Of a stretch of DNA of 64,000 nucleotides, positions 1-14,943 are shown piece by piece. Position 1 is the first letter of the stretch; every line of letters begins with the position of its first letter. The DNA comes from Butyriboletus loyo (lineage: Eukaryota > Basidiomycota > Agaricomycetes > Boletales > Boletaceae): assembly GCA_038093515.1 (NCBI GenBank), contig JBBPSI010000021.1, forward strand, positions 124,001-188,000, given 5' to 3'. Under the pieces are notes generated by a model, which saw only the letters and a list, made by a program, of their open reading frames with translations, ran no database searches and was not told the origin of the DNA. Position numbers and translations under genes: made by a program.

Positions 1-1
1 A

Positions 2-172
2 CCTACACAGTACTTCGCGCCGTCCCGCCAGCCTCCGCGAGATTCCCTGCGATCATTCAATGTTCAGTCGATATCCGACGGTCCTCGCCTTCCCGCTCCC
101 TCGGCTTCGTCTGGTATGCCCGTGGGGTTACAGTGGTTGGCTCACGAGTCGTCGGCGCCAAGACCAAGCTAG
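2..172 (+). CDS. C-terminal tail of an unidentified protein (5' truncated by the window edge)
   Basis: An open frame enters from the left edge and stops at TAG (170-172), giving about 56 residues rich in Ser, Pro and Arg. It has no recognisable domain and looks like the disordered tail of a longer plus-strand protein. It would converge on VMA10, whose stop lies at 387. The other two plus frames are also open for part of this stretch, so the frame choice rests on codon texture only and the call is tentative. Confidence 0.35.
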   Translation, partial: PTQYFAPSRQPPRDSLRSFNVQSISDGPRLPAPSASSGMPVGLQWLAHESSAPRPS

Positions 173-386
173 GATCCGCCTTAGATCTACTGGTACAGTG
201 TTGTTGAGGAACACTGTCGACTTGTATGGTTTTTGCCTGCTGGCAGCGTTGTTCATTCGTGTTTATTCATCTAGATATCAGACAACTCGACCGTGTCATG
301 GCAAGTAATGGTATTATACGCATTGCTGTAAAGTCAGATCCGGAGGCGTGTAATATAGTCACAATGGTTTACAGGCGAGAATCGCG

Positions 387-918
387 TCACTGTGCTTCAG
401 AACCTCCAAGCTTTTTGAGGTTGCGATGGAGCTCGGGTTTGACGAGTACGACGCGATCTAGGAGCTTCTTGATGACCGCATCCTTGTTGGCATCGAAGGT
501 TCCTGTGGTCGCCTGAAGTTTGAAGTCCGTCTCCCTGTCTACAGTTGCTTGTGCGCTGGTCGTGTTACCGGCGTGCTGCGAGGGTACATGAACAACGGGT
601 GATGAGCGGGAGGTGTGGAAGACATACCGACGCCTCGAATGCCTTGAACTCTAATTCCTTCGCCTGTCTGTACTCGTCGATCTCTTTGGAAGCCTCGGAG
701 CGGGCATCCTTTAGTCTCTGGACGCGATCTATGTGGGAGATATTGAGTGAACGCGGTGAGGCGAAAAGTGGCGGGAATAGTACATTGGCGGGCTTGCTGT
801 ACGATCTTGGCGGCGTCCTTCTCTGCTTCAAGGAGTGTCTGTATGCCTTGTGAGTGCTGGGCAGCCTGGAGGAGAGTGAGCAGCGTGTGGTGAGCGGTGG
901 AGGGAGAGAAGGTACCAT
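387..918 (-). CDS. VMA10: V-type proton ATPase subunit G
   Basis: Subunit G belongs to the peripheral stalk of the vacuolar H+-ATPase and holds the V1 sector to the Vo sector on vacuolar and endosomal membranes. Four coding exons (916-918, 784-865, 628-728, 387-575) join in frame to 124 residues, the usual family length. The N-terminus has the family signature SQGIQTLLEAEKDAAKIVQQ, then a charged helix (RLKDARSEASKEIDEY). The C-terminus ends with conserved VKPELHRNLKK. The first coding exon is only the ATG. All introns are GT-AG and short. The gene is divergent from PTA1, with only 55 bases between the two start codons. Identity is very secure; exon borders are inferred by eye. Confidence 0.93.
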
Positions 919-973
919 CGCAGAGACAAAGGATAGTTTGAACTCCGACGCGGTGGGTGGATGTAAAGACGGG
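919..973. promoter_or_regulatory. Compact divergent promoter between VMA10 and PTA1
   Basis: Only 55 bases separate the VMA10 ATG (minus strand) from the first likely PTA1 ATG (plus strand, 974). The transcripts must therefore share control elements or overlap at their 5' ends. No TATA box is visible. If PTA1 uses the next in-frame ATG at 1001, the spacer becomes 82 bases. Confidence 0.45.
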
Positions 974-3900
974 ATGGAGGAGGACGTTGACCAGGACAGG
1001 ATGGCGGGGAATCCGATTGACCCATTGCAAGCACTTTCAGCAGCGTTGGCAGTCCCACCCGACTCGAAAGAACAGGCCGATTTGCTTGCTACTTTGCGTG
1101 AGTCTCTCGAGGCTCATCCAGCTCCGATTCCAATCCTCTGTACAACACTCGTAAAAACCGTCTCCGGCGCGGGTGACTCCCTTCTCAAGAGATGGGTCCT
1201 TGACCTTCTTCACTTTGCTATTGCTCGCTCTACTCTGTCCCAAGATGTCCGCACTCAACGTTAGTTTCGCAGAACTTGATACTTTCTTCCAATCTCACCC
1301 CCTCCATAGTCGCGTCTCAGTCTGTCGAAACCTTAGCAAATCTCTTGCATGACCCAAACGTGCGCACCGTCAAGGTCGCCACGCAGTGCCTGACCTCCGT
1401 ATACCCACTACTATTTCGCTCGCTGTAAGCCAACCCACTGTACCTCACACGACACACCTCAGTCTCGTACAGATGCACCAACCGCACACATCGCCAGCAG
1501 TGGGACATCCTCTCCCAGTCCAAATCCCGCATCCTCGACTTCGTTGCATCCCCCACCGTGAACAACGGCATCAAGCTTTCCGCCGTCAAGTTCATGCAAC
1601 GGATCATCCTCCTACAGACGCGAGGTGTCTCTGATCCGAGGGTAGCTATCCCTCTGAATGACACTTTAGGGTGAAGCTAACCATTGCTTCAACTCGGACA
1701 GCTTCAAAACAAGAACGACCCAAGTATTGCCAACGTTCCGGCCGACCACCCTTTCATCTCTGCCGCAGCTCTGGAAGCGGAAGGCATGAAGCTCTTGGAA
1801 AATATCATCACCACTCTGTACACCAGCCAGTAAGCCCACCCTCGACCCACTCTCGGCCACCACCTCCTTGACACCATTGACAGGAACGTCGACATTCTGA
1901 CAGCCATTTTGAACAGTTGGAGCAACTTGGTCAAACAGCGTCCTACATTGGTACAGTTGGTCGTGTCATCTCTAGCATCCTGGACGCCTGCCGCACTCGC
2001 CGCATTGTCAGCTTCTGCCGTAAAAAGTGTCGAGAAGAGCATCCGGATATTGTTGATGCACATTTCCAGGCTAGTCTTTCAATGAATTCACCGTTTCGTT
2101 TGCTGATGTATGTTCCAGAGGGCCACATGGCTCTGCGTTTGGTGCTCAGATTAACGAGGCGTTCTCCCAACAAGCTGCGCGGATGGAGAGGGCGTCTGCG
2201 GAAGAGAAGGCGCGCATGGCTGCTGTCGCGGCCACTGCGGCCGAGGCTGTCAAAAAACGATCCCTTCCTACAGGTCCAGCTGCCAACCAGCCCACCGATG
2301 CCAAGCGTCTCAAGGTTGAGGTCGACAATGCCGTAGCCAACTCAACAGCGTTCCTTGCTTCATTCGACTTCACGACGCTACCTATCGCGCTCGTTACGGA
2401 TCTCATCGTCGCTAACTTGCAAGCGTTTACGGAACCTGCTCTACTTGGTCTAGTCCAGGCGTACAGACAAGGCAGAGAGGGACAACCCGGGACAGCTTCA
2501 CATCCACCAGACGGTGTTGCAGATGAAGTTTTGTCGATTTCAGGCACACCTCCTGTCAAAGATGAGCCAGTTGATCCCCTCAAAATGGACATCGACGAAG
2601 AGGAGATGGAATATGAACCGGATCGCTTGAACGAAGCGGTGGGCGAATTTCTTTTAACACTCAATTCCTATCCAAACACATTCCCGACAGCTTTCTGGAG
2701 GTGTCCAGGTCGCGGATGAAGAGGAGGCAGTCACAGACCTTCCGGAGGTTGCACTCAGCCTTGATTTGTCCGACTTCAAACTACCGTCCCCCAAAGACCT
2801 CACAGAAGTTGACCGAATTACTCTCTTGCAGGGAGTTGTTAATCGCATATGTGACGGTGGGGAGGAATTACAAGAGGCATCCTATGCATTGCCCGCAGGT
2901 GCCCTTGCTGACGACATGTGGATGTTACTTATCGTTCGCATGATAACTCGCGTTGCCGAACCTGCTGCGGACATACTACAAAATGGGGAGGAAGAACAAC
3001 TTGCCGACTTCTCTTCGCGGCAAGACAAGCTACGGGAGGTACTCTGCAACTACATTATGGTGGACTTCCCGTCAAGGTACGAGGTTCCACCGCTTAGATG
3101 ATGGTCTGTTCTAACACGATCTTCCAGATTACGCCTCGCTACAGTATGGATGAACGAAGAGTGGTATAACGATCGAATAAGAACCGGAAACGACTCCAAT
3201 TGGGTATGATTTTACCACTCTGACCTCCAGCTGGCGTTCACCCCGAATGGTCAGCGACATAACTACGACTCCTGGCTGAACCAGCTTGTTTCCTCGTATC
3301 AGACCATTCTTGAAAGCAAGGCAGAAGGGAAACCAGACAGTAAGGATAGGGCGTTTGCGAAGTTCCTCCTAGACCTACCCTCCATACCGGCGGATATCTT
3401 GGATATCTTACGTGACCTCTCTGTCGATCCTGAAAAGTATGTCTCGTTGTATTCCGGTGTGTCAAATGGCCTTAATGATCCATGGCGATAGGATGCATGT
3501 AGGGTTTACGAGCCTTCGTGAATTCGTGCTTGAGCGCCCCTCATTACGAGCGGAGGCACTACGTGTATTGTTGGATCTAACGACACACCCAGGTATGGCT
3601 TTTATGTTGATGCTTATGTCTTTGACGTACATGTTGATTGGACTGAACAGAATCTGTCACACGCCGCGCTGCGATCAATACTGTAAGGCGATGGGTGCCG
3701 GGTGTTGAACCCATGGATAGCATGATACGTGACTTTGCACTCCAGATACTTCGTCGTTTGCAAAACCGTTCACCAAAGAACGCGAAATCCATAACCGCAA
3801 ACGGAACCGAAGAGGACGAAAATATGGAGGATGGCCAGCTGCCATCAGAAGAATTCATACAAACGCCATACCTGTCCGAAGAGATTGAGTTGCCAGCTGA

Positions 3901-5179
3901 GAAATCTCTTGTACTTCAACATGTTGAACTGCTCTTCGCTTTATCCGTGAAAATTCCGGAATTCCTGGACGAGTATGTTTTTTTTTCTCCTACTTCTTAC
4001 GGCATTCCTTGACACCGATTTTTTTTCAGAATATTTTCGGCTTACGGTCAAATGGACATTTCTGTCCAAGAGGCAGTCCAAGATTTGATCACCGCCCTCA
4101 TTAAATCTCTGGGGTCGAGCAATGGCAAATTGCTTACCCTCATGCGGACCTGCCCCCCAGGTTCTGAATCGCTAGCGCTCAGAGTTCTGACCATCTTTAC
4201 GGAACATGGCAGACCTAGCGCGCAACTTGTGGCCTTAGTCAAGGGTCTTATTAGCGAGCGCGATCTCGACGCACGGTTTCTTATTCCGATCATTGCAGAG
4301 ATGGACAAGGTAATGCTCACCCGCACCCGTGTCACTATATCACGTCTCAAAATGGAATGCTGCAGGCGGATATCATGCGCTACCTGCCCCGAATCGTTTC
4401 TCTACTTAATAGTCAACAAGAACCAAAGAATCTGGTTCGCTCTGTATTCAGCTCTGTCGTTACCACCCCACCACAAACATTTGGGAGCGTCACGTCAAAT
4501 CTACCTCGTGTTCGGCAGAGCGAGTTGTTGACGCCAGCAGAACTGATGGTGTTGCTTCACGAGTCCGAGAAGGAAATTGGACTTAAGAGTGCCATCGAAG
4601 GTGCGCGTGTCCTGCCTTGATCTCCACCTTCATATTTATGCGATTGTATATTCACTCAGCTATTGGCATCTGCTTCTCGATGACGGATGTTTTCCGTTCC
4701 GAAATCCTCGCTGTGGTGATGCAGCAAATAGTCGACGAACCGGTCTTGCCCGTGTTGTTCCTTCGAACGGTGCGTCGTTTCCTAAGCGACCAGTGTCGAT
4801 GATTAATGACAACTTCGGCTAGGTGATTCAAGCTGTGACGACGTACAAATCACTGGTGGCTTTTGTTTCGACTACCTTGCTCTCCCGCTTAATTACGAAG
4901 AAAATATGGCAAAATCCCCACTTGTGGGAAGGGTTCATCCGATGTGCAAAGGTGATCGCTCCCGCAAGTTTTGGAGCACTCCTGCAACTGCCCAAGGAGC
5001 AACTTCGGGAGCTCGTGGATAAACAACCTAGTCTGAAGTCGGGTTTGCGGGAGTATGTGACTAAGAAGGCGGGAAACAAGGCTCGGGTGGCTGGGTTCTT
5101 GGACATCTTTGGGGAGGATGACCACACGCCGTCGTCGACACCATCGACGCCGATCGACCCTGTTTTGACAGCGGCATAA
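974..5179 (+). CDS. PTA1: Symplekin/Pta1, scaffold of the mRNA cleavage and polyadenylation complex
   Basis: Symplekin/Pta1 is the nuclear scaffold that links cleavage-polyadenylation factors to RNA polymerase II. This is a long multi-exon gene. The N-terminal part (974 to about 2100) is a helical-repeat (HEAT, DUF3453-like) region, for example VKVATQCLTSVYPLLFRSL and the IILLQTRGVSDP segment. A low-complexity linker with an acidic patch (MDIDEEEMEYE) follows. The C-terminal symplekin domain (about 3700-5179) contains RLQNRSPKNAK, LLTLMRTCPPGSESLALRVL, PRIVSLLNSQQEPKNLVRSV and the final WEGFIRCAKVIAPASF block, then a Ser/Thr/Pro tail. The start is 974 or 1001, both in one frame; 974 is chosen as the first ATG after the VMA10 start. 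Family membership is clear and most introns can be placed. Confidence 0.9.
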
Positions 5180-5454
5180 GGTTTTGTGTCGTGTATTTTA
5201 TTTCCGTGGCTTGCTTGAAATTGTGTAGCACTACAGTAGCTTAGTTTATCCGTGATCTATCTCCGTGGCAAGTCAACGAGGACTCCCAGTCGATCCCCAC
5301 TTGCTGCACCACACTTTATCTAGACACTCTCTGACGTTTCAGATACCACTGTCCACGCCGCACCGCTAGGGTGTTTGTATGATTATAATACGTGGCGGCG
5401 TGTTAGCGGCAATTCATAAACGAGGCCCACCGTAATCTTCTCTCATTCCGAAAC

Positions 5455-7937
<2,483 letters not shown>

Positions 7938-8050
7938 TCTTGGACCTTGGAGGCATTCATGTTCACATTTTGCATCATCAAACAAGAATGTCACACATAG
8001 CTATCACAATACAAATGCCATGATACAAATGAGGATGCCGTTGTAGTACT

Positions 8051-9146
8051 CTAGTTGTCGCCAACCATGTGTTTGATTCCTGTTGCAAAAGTGAGCCAAA
8101 GTGCTGCCAAGGCACTGGATCCGGGAGGGACGAGGAACTCACTATTGATGATATTCACATATGCTATCGATGCTGGGCTGTCTGGGTATTCATCCAAGAA
8201 GCTCACGCCATAATCTGCACTTTTCCCGATCCGAGGGTCAAGTGGTACCTTGCCCAGCAATTCCACTCCGGTCTCTTTAGCCAGCCGCTCCGCACCTCCG
8301 GTACTTGGCTTGAATATTTGGCTGGCCGTCTTGCAGTTGGGGCAGACGAAACCCGACATATTCTCAACCAAGCCGAGGATTGGCAGGCCGACTTTGCGGC
8401 AGAAATCGATCTCTTTGCGGACATCTTGCAGGGCCACTTCCTGTGGTGTCGTGATGAGCACGACTCCATCGATCCCACTCTCTTTGAGGTATTGCACGAT
8501 GCTAAGGTGCTCGTCTGATGTGCCGGGAGGGGTGTCGATGACGAGATAATCTAGGTCACCCCAATCGACGTCTTTGAGGAATTGAGCGATGAGGCCATTC
8601 TTCTTCGGACCCCTCCACATAACCGCATCACGGGAAGAGGGCAACAAGAATCCGACGGACATGACGCCGAGATTGTCTTGCACATACACGGGTGACCAGC
8701 CGGTGGACGAGGAATGGACCTGTTCTGATGCAATACCAAAGATGGTGGGTATGGAGGGACCACAAATGTCGACATCCATGATGCCGGTTTGTACTTGTTC
8801 ATCTGCTGCGAACGCCCAGCCGAGTTGAGCGGTGAAAGTGGACTTGCCTACGCCACCCTTTCCAGAGAGGACGAGGATTTTGTGCTTGACGGAACGGATA
8901 CGTTCACGGATGAAGGGCAAGGCGGGATCTGGTCCCTTTGGTGTATTGGTAGCGCAGGTTTGTTGGTTTGGACAGCCTTCACAGGCGTCCGCTTTGCCTG
9001 CGAGGTCGGACTCTGTGCCCTGGGCATATCATGTTAGGGTGAAGGATGTTATGGGTACTCGAGGACGTTACTGGACAGTGCGCTGGTGCATTCGAAGGGA
9101 CAGAGAGCGGATCTGGGAGCGCGCTCGGTTGTTGGACGGCAAGCAT
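8051..9146 (-). CDS. NBP35: Cytosolic Fe-S cluster scaffold NTPase Nbp35
   Basis: Nbp35 is the P-loop scaffold that assembles [4Fe-4S] clusters for cytosolic and nuclear proteins (CIA pathway). Three exons (9072-9146, 8143-9019, 8051-8079) join to 326 residues. The N-terminus carries the diagnostic cysteine motif C-x13-C-x2-C-x5-C, which separates Nbp35 from Cfd1. It is followed by the deviant Walker A ([11 protein letters not shown]), Mrp-family blocks ([28 protein letters not shown]) and the C-terminal bridging motif CPNC. The 63-nt intron 8080-8142 is inferred because removing it restores a normal short end ([10 protein letters not shown]); reading through gives an odd hydrophobic insert. 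An alternative upstream in-frame ATG is at 9188. Confidence 0.94.
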
Positions 9147-9793
9147 GATGGCAGTGAGTCCCGGACTTCCGAGACTCCGACACACCACTCAAAACTCTAC
9201 TTGAAACGAGAGCGGCCCTGCTGAAACGTATCGCTAGTACGATCCAAAAACACCTTGACCTCTTTGAATCCTGTCCGTTCATAGTTACATCTCATCTTAT
9301 CGCCGTAAAACCACGCCATCGCTTCGTCGCCCCCCTCGACGTACTTTGTTCTAGCACGTCCCAAAACCTATCACGCTGCGCAGACGAGGGACTTTTCCGG
9401 GAGAAAGAGTGACCGTGTGCTAATATATACATCGTGAACCAAGACACATCACTCCGTCGAAGCACCTCCGTGCGAAGGATGTAACCTTTGCGATACCGAA
9501 GTAAGCGAAAAGAAAAGTTCAAACAATAGACTGGTATGTTATATATTTTTTAATCCTGCTGAGTAAAACGGTATAGGTCAAACGCGAGGAATAAAGCAAC
9601 TGAGATGGTCAACGGTGATGATTGGTAAGCAGTGCCAGCACACGTTACGACTCGCTAGGATCAAAAGATCATCATGTCACTGGATCCTCAAGCTTGGTCG
9701 TCCATAAGACCGCTCCCTTCAGTTCACCCCGTTTGCATCCCAACCAGGTCTACAGGCCGTCCTTCACCCCCGTCTTCATCACGTTTCCCCCCG
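9147..9793. other. Intergenic region, upstream of two divergent genes; no gene seen
   Basis: This gap separates the 5' end of NBP35 (minus) from the FAD monooxygenase (plus). Short open frames on both strands resemble no family. AT-rich stretches near 9421-9432 and 9540-9552 could serve as core promoter elements, but nothing is decisive. Confidence 0.4.
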
Positions 9794-11625
9794 ATGTCCT
9801 GCAAACAAGTTCCGTTCTCAATAGACTTTATCGTCATCGGTGCAGGTGAGAACTATAACCCTCCACTCGGTAAATGTTCACATCAGGCTCAACCTTGTCC
9901 GCAGGTGTCACCGGTCTCGCCACAGCTCTCAGGTTGCGCCAATCTGGCCACAGAGTTGCGGTAATTGATAAAGGGACTGGTCCTAGTGAGGTTTGCCGTT
10001 CCGTCATCGGTCGGTTGTAATTTTCATCTCACAATTCTACCTCGTACAATTCAGAGAAACGGTGGTGCTCATCTTCCACCGAATCTCACCAAGCTCCTCA
10101 TAGAATGGGGTCTTGGAAAGCAACTGAGGAGATATGGGCTGTCCATACGGGCGGGCAAGTTTCTATCACGTGAGCACCTCTCCCTTCGCATCCAAGGCAT
10201 CATCAATACCTTGTTCGCAGTGGATGATGGTCACGAGATCGGTTGCATCGAATGGCGAGAGGACGTGTTGCAAGAGTCGGGTGCCGATTATTTCGTGATG
10301 CAGGTTAGCTAAGGAACTGAACAACCGCGACTTCCAGCTGAATCGGTGCACAGTACCGGGACCTATGCCAAATTCTACTCGATGCGGCAAGGAACGCAGG
10401 CGTGCACTTCGAGTTTCAGCTCGCCGTGACATCGGTTCACTCTGACCCAAAGCGACCGCGTGCCATTCTGTCCGACGGACGGACGATGGCCGCTCATGTA
10501 ATCATTGGTGCGGATGGTCCACGGAGCGTTGTGAGGCAATCAATCAATGGTCCCATACATGAGACATTGGAAGGTCATAGTGCTTACGTGTGAGTCCGTA
10601 ATTTTCTCGGAAAACAAGTAACGCCAACTATAGAACAGCGCCGCCATTCCCCGAGATGACTTGAAGGATGATCCAGAATTGTATGAGCTCACAGCGAATA
10701 AAACAGATCGCCATGATGTGTGTTGATTTCTTTCGTTCTTACCCTCTATAATCCTGACCCCGAGCAGTATAATGTGTGGACAGGCGAAAATCGCCATGTA
10801 ATTACCCTCACGACAGTACGCTGATCCGTGCAGGATCGCGTGCTCCCATTTGTTAATCAACATTAGGATCAGGGGAAGATGTGTTCCATTCTCGCGTTTT
10901 TTCCGGAGGTTGACATAGAAGGTCATCTTGATGACGATATCGCCTTTGATGGTGTGCTAGTCGCAGAGAGCAAGCTAAAAATCCAATGCGAGCCCAGGTA
11001 TGTATATCATCTCGACGTATCTTTGATTTTTCAAACATTTGCTTGCTAGGCTACGACGATTGTTGGGTCGTGTTCCTACCTATCTGCGTAAACGACTGTA
11101 CCACCGCAAGTTCGCCGAGGATTGGGTAGACAAGTACGGAAGATTGATTGTCATGAGCGAGGCAGCATATCCAATATGGGTAAAACCTTTATTACACTTT
11201 TTATTAACCTATGTTAATTCGCTTCCAAGCCATTCTGCATACAGAGCTGTAGCATGCCAATCGAAGATGCCAGCGTGCTGACCACCTTGTTCACCTACCT
11301 CAAATCTGAGGAGCAAATAATATATCTCGCTCGAGCCTTCCAGGAAGTTCGTGAGCTCCGGGCTCAATCCATATTCTCCAAGGAGACAAAGGCATTCGGT
11401 ACTGTTTGGGTCCCTCCTGGCCCTGCAAGGGATGTACGTGACGAAGCGCTAAAGAAGATGTTGTCGGAAGGTCACAAGGGATGGGACGAAACCAGACTAC
11501 GCTGGCAGTGGGAGGAAATATGCGAGGTCTTTTCCTACCATGGTAGAGAGGCGGCTGAGGACTGGTGGGTGATGTGGGGAGTACTGAGGGAGCGGAGCCA
11601 ACAGAACGCGAGTGGCTTTCATTAA
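9794..11625 (+). CDS. FAD-dependent monooxygenase, salicylate-hydroxylase-like (copy 1)
   Basis: This is a group A flavoprotein monooxygenase, which uses NAD(P)H and O2 to hydroxylate small, often aromatic, substrates. The start ATG at 9794 leads straight into the Rossmann beta strand and dinucleotide motif (IDFIVIGAG, then VTGLATALRLRQSGH after an intron). The DG motif appears as IIGADGPRSVVR. The third FAD motif, normally GDAAHP, reads SEAAYP. The C-terminal helix includes MPIEDASVLTTLF and DWWVMWGVLRERS. The tail is closely similar to the minus-strand gene at 17831-19720, so they are paralogues. Several short introns interrupt the gene; exon limits between 10590 and 11060 are uncertain. 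The substrate cannot be inferred. Confidence 0.85.
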
Positions 11626-11938
11626 GTTGGATGCTCAGCCGGACAGAATGGACAATGCAATTATGTAGATAGCTTTTCCTACTGCTATCCCGCCTTACAC
11701 CCGGTGCTAGATGGCGCATCTCTAGATACTAATGACATAGTTCGTGGTTCTCAGGACTATCGTCTTGGCCGGCCCAACAGCCAAACGAGGACAGTCTTGG
11801 TCTACACTGATATATAGTGATGCGGATGTATATTGTGAGGAAGAGCACATGCAGACGAAATGCCATTTTTGTTCATTAGACTCGGAACGCTCTTCAGCTC
11901 CGTCAGTCACGTATCGCAACCTCTGCACAGGGCGTCAG

Positions 11939-13227
11939 CTACAAACTAGAGATAAAAACGAAAAACTCACTAAAGAACTCGTACGAAAGCCAACATAGGG
12001 CATTGCTGGGCATGTGGGTCAACATGCGAGGGGAGATTCCTCGCCCGAACCCTTTCATTCCATCTCGTTTCCAAATGACTCTAAAAGCGTCCAACATGCC
12101 ACCAAGTCTCCGAATTTCAGGGTCTTGTGATGTGCCGCGCGTCTGTAGGAGCGTCTTGGCCACATCAAGTGGTGTCGTCACACCAGCAGCAACACCACCT
12201 GCCATACCACCTGCAATCATGTGTGTTACGGGAGAGTACTCCCCTATGGGATTTAGCACCCTCTTTATTTGTTCGTAGACTGTGAACTGCACGGCGGTGA
12301 ACGGGACTGACATCGTCAACGTTGTGGGATACGACACGTAGAAAGCGCCGAGGCCTTCGGTTTGATAGACCACGCGCATCGCGGTGAAAACGGAACGGAA
12401 CTCGGATTGATGTACCTGCATCCTTTGTTTGATGACTGTAAGCAAGATGGAGTTGGGATGGGAAAAAAATCACAAGCGAGAGAGGAGAGCTTACCATCGA
12501 ACGGGTTCATCAATGCATCACTCGCGATCGTGGCAGATGCACCGGCCAGAGCTGGAAATCATAGATACGTGAGTGACCATTGACGAATGCAAGATGCTAC
12601 GAAAGGAGCGGGACATAAAGCGGGGGCTTTGGAAGCCAAAAAGTCTGAGAGATGGCGAAGCGAGACACGTACACGTTGCTAGCCACTGATTTCCAGCATT
12701 GTTACCACCCACAAATTCCTTCATAGCCTCGTATGTTCCAAAATGTATGGCATGAGCAGGACCTGCGCCAAGTATTACCGATGACACGCCCCGCCATAGT
12801 GCTCGCATGCCTTCCGTAGATGATATTCGAGTGAAAGCATTTCCAATACCCGTGTATACTGCTGCTGGCGAGGGGGCAAAAACCTGCATCCGTGTCTAAT
12901 GGCAGGATGAGTACGACGCAGGATTTTCAGAAGGTGTATACTAGCCTTGATGCTGTCTACGGGAAACATGACGGCGTGTTCCGTTATACCCGCCTAAGGG
13001 AGCTTCAGCATGCCTCATTGTTGCTTCCCGCAGCCAGTCGTCCCCGAAGAGCGACCAGCGTACGTGAAGCCGCACAACTGACCATGGGGATGACTCACCA
13101 TACCACCGGCCAACATATTAACCTTGTGGGAGGAACGGATGAGTGAGATGCGTCTACCATGAAGAATGAGACACACTGTGAGTCCCGCATTAGATGGTAA
13201 TCCTTCGTAGTCAACCTCCTCCGCCAT
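11939..13227 (-). CDS. MRS4: Mitoferrin, Mrs3/Mrs4-type mitochondrial iron carrier
   Basis: A member of the SLC25 mitochondrial carrier family, it most likely imports ferrous iron across the inner membrane for haem and Fe-S synthesis. All three carrier repeats are visible with their signatures: FPVDSIKTR (repeat 1), NPFDVIKQR (repeat 2) and TPLDVAKTL (repeat 3). The start MAEEVDYEGLPSNAGLT leads into NMLAGGMAGIMEHAVMFPVD, and the MEHAVMFPVD and FHRGAGP-like (ILGAGPAHAIHF) blocks are typical of the mitoferrin branch. The gene has at least five exons, with intron removal needed around 12450-12560, 12590-12690 and 12890-13190. The C-terminus is read through to a stop at 11939; a small terminal intron is conceivable. 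Nearby NBP35 uses iron downstream. Confidence 0.91.
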
Positions 13228-13632
13228 GAGTGCAAGTCTGCGTGTACTAGAGCTGGTTCAAAGGCAGACGTATTGTGCGCACTTGCACGCGATCAAGAGT
13301 GGCAGAAGCGAATGGAGACTGTCCCGCAGTGAGGGTGGGAGAACCAGGATTTTTCTCAACGACACCCGGCGCAGTGCGTTACTGCGCACAGCTGGCTTGC
13401 GGAAAGAAAAGGGTAGATATAAAAAAAGGAGAAGGAGAGGATGTTCAGACCGGTGGCGACCCAAGTATGCGAAAAAAAAAGCGTCCCGGCGTCGAAACGG
13501 GACAGCGGACCGCACTTCTCCACATTTTCCTGACAGAACCCCGCTCAAACTGTTATTTAATCCACGGACATCGCTGGCCAGATTGTTTCCGTACGAGATA
13601 CATATCGGAGGTATCCTCATCACTCATTGCTT
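13228..13632. other. Intergenic, mitoferrin upstream region; no gene seen
   Basis: This gap lies between the mitoferrin start (minus) and the HPT1 stop (minus). Overlapping open frames exist on both strands but are lysine/arginine-rich products of a purine-rich tract (about 13410-13500) and resemble no family. It should contain the mitoferrin promoter. Confidence 0.4.
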
Positions 13633-14783
13633 CTAACACACACCAATCAATTTGGTCTTGTCCTCGGCAGCTAGTCTGTCGTGTTCCTCGATATCTCTGA
13701 GGGAAGCGTGTTCAGCGATGACAGACGCGAACGAGCACTTCCAGAATACCCACACAACTTCCCATGGATAGTCTAGCCTGGACAAAAGAAGTATTCAAAC
13801 ATTGGTCAGAATTCTATCGTCAAATCCATCGACTTATATCTTACCACACGTCGGCAACGTCTGCGCCAGCGAAGTACCTGGTGGGAATGTCATCTCGCTC
13901 AGCATGCGAGGCTGAACGTTACAGTCAAGACTCACGGTACATCGGGTGGTAGCTCCCCAACCTTTGGCTTCAGCTTGTTGTGCACAACAAAGATCGCAAA
14001 CTGAGTGCGATTGGCTGCACGTTCAGACTCTGGAAGGCTCTGCAGCTCTTTCTCGACATCCTTTCGGAGTTCCGAAAGAGCGTACCTATGAATAGATTTG
14101 AGAACATTGGTCGGAAATTTTGATTGTCTAATTCCCTTACTGGAGAGTTTTCCGCGAATCGTCAATCTCATCCTGCAATTTTGAACTGATCTGCATATCA
14201 GATAACACGCCCCGAGGGCCGATCACTTACAACAACGACAACTCTTCGCCCCAACAAAGCCTTGCCGGGATCAGGTCCCCTGTGAATTTGGGATACGCGG
14301 CATTTCGCGATCAAGTAAGGAGAACACTGACAGCCACTGTGTACGGATGACCTCGTTGCCTATCTGTTCTGCGGTTGTTCCCGGGAGAGCTTCGTAGAGC
14401 GACAGGCCAATAGCTTGAATAGGAATGTTTTTGTTCGTCGACGAGTCCTTTAGGAAAGTTCGCTGCACGAAGTTCAATGCCGATGAGGTATACCAGCGCA
14501 GGGGAAGGAATGTCATGACCATGAACTTACCAGAACTCGGGCAGGAAAGAAGCCACTGCGAAACGAGGACCAGTCAAGGTGATTTTCATCACAGGATGAG
14601 CATGGGACTGACCCTCCTCCTGAGCCGCAGTCGGTCAGTTCTGTCGTTGTTCATCAATGGCGAGAAGTACAAACCGATTGCAACCATCAAATTCGGTTTA
14701 AACGCTGCGATCTTGTCAGCGCTCGCTTTGATTATGTTGTGGATATCATTGTAGGTGGCACGGAGGTGTTCGGGTTCGCCCAT
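13633..14783 (-). CDS. HPT1: Hypoxanthine/xanthine-guanine phosphoribosyltransferase
   Basis: It salvages hypoxanthine, guanine or xanthine to the nucleotide using PRPP, in the cytosol. Conserved blocks follow yeast Hpt1 in order: YNDIHNIIKASADKIAAFKP near the start, IGGGGFFPARVL, RTFLKDSSTNKNIPIQAIGL, LYEALPG...RTQW, the PRPP-binding loop VVVVDEIDDSRKTLQYALSEL, FAIFVVHNKLKPKVGELP, RYFAGADVADVWY and the terminal YPWEV. The PRPP loop has the paired acidic residues expected. The start ATG is at 14783 and the stop TAG at 13633-13635. Introns of about 50-90 nt break the gene at several points. It is almost head-to-head with RPC53, 160 bases apart. Confidence 0.93.
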
Positions 14784-14943
14784 TGCAGAAGGTATACGCT
14801 GGCAAACGTTTTGATCAGACGGTGCTGCTTTATCACAGACACGTGACCGACAAAGAGAACCGAGTCTGACTACTATCGTACTTTGTTCCTTAAAAATCGA
14901 CTGACAGTGGTGTTGGATCAGCGGACCGCGCAGTCACTCGGCC

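Noticed and set aside
13226..13700. Overlapping open frames on both strands between mitoferrin and HPT1
   Set aside because: They are Lys/Arg-rich translations of a purine-rich tract; the minus-strand HPT1 end and the mitoferrin start account for the flanks.
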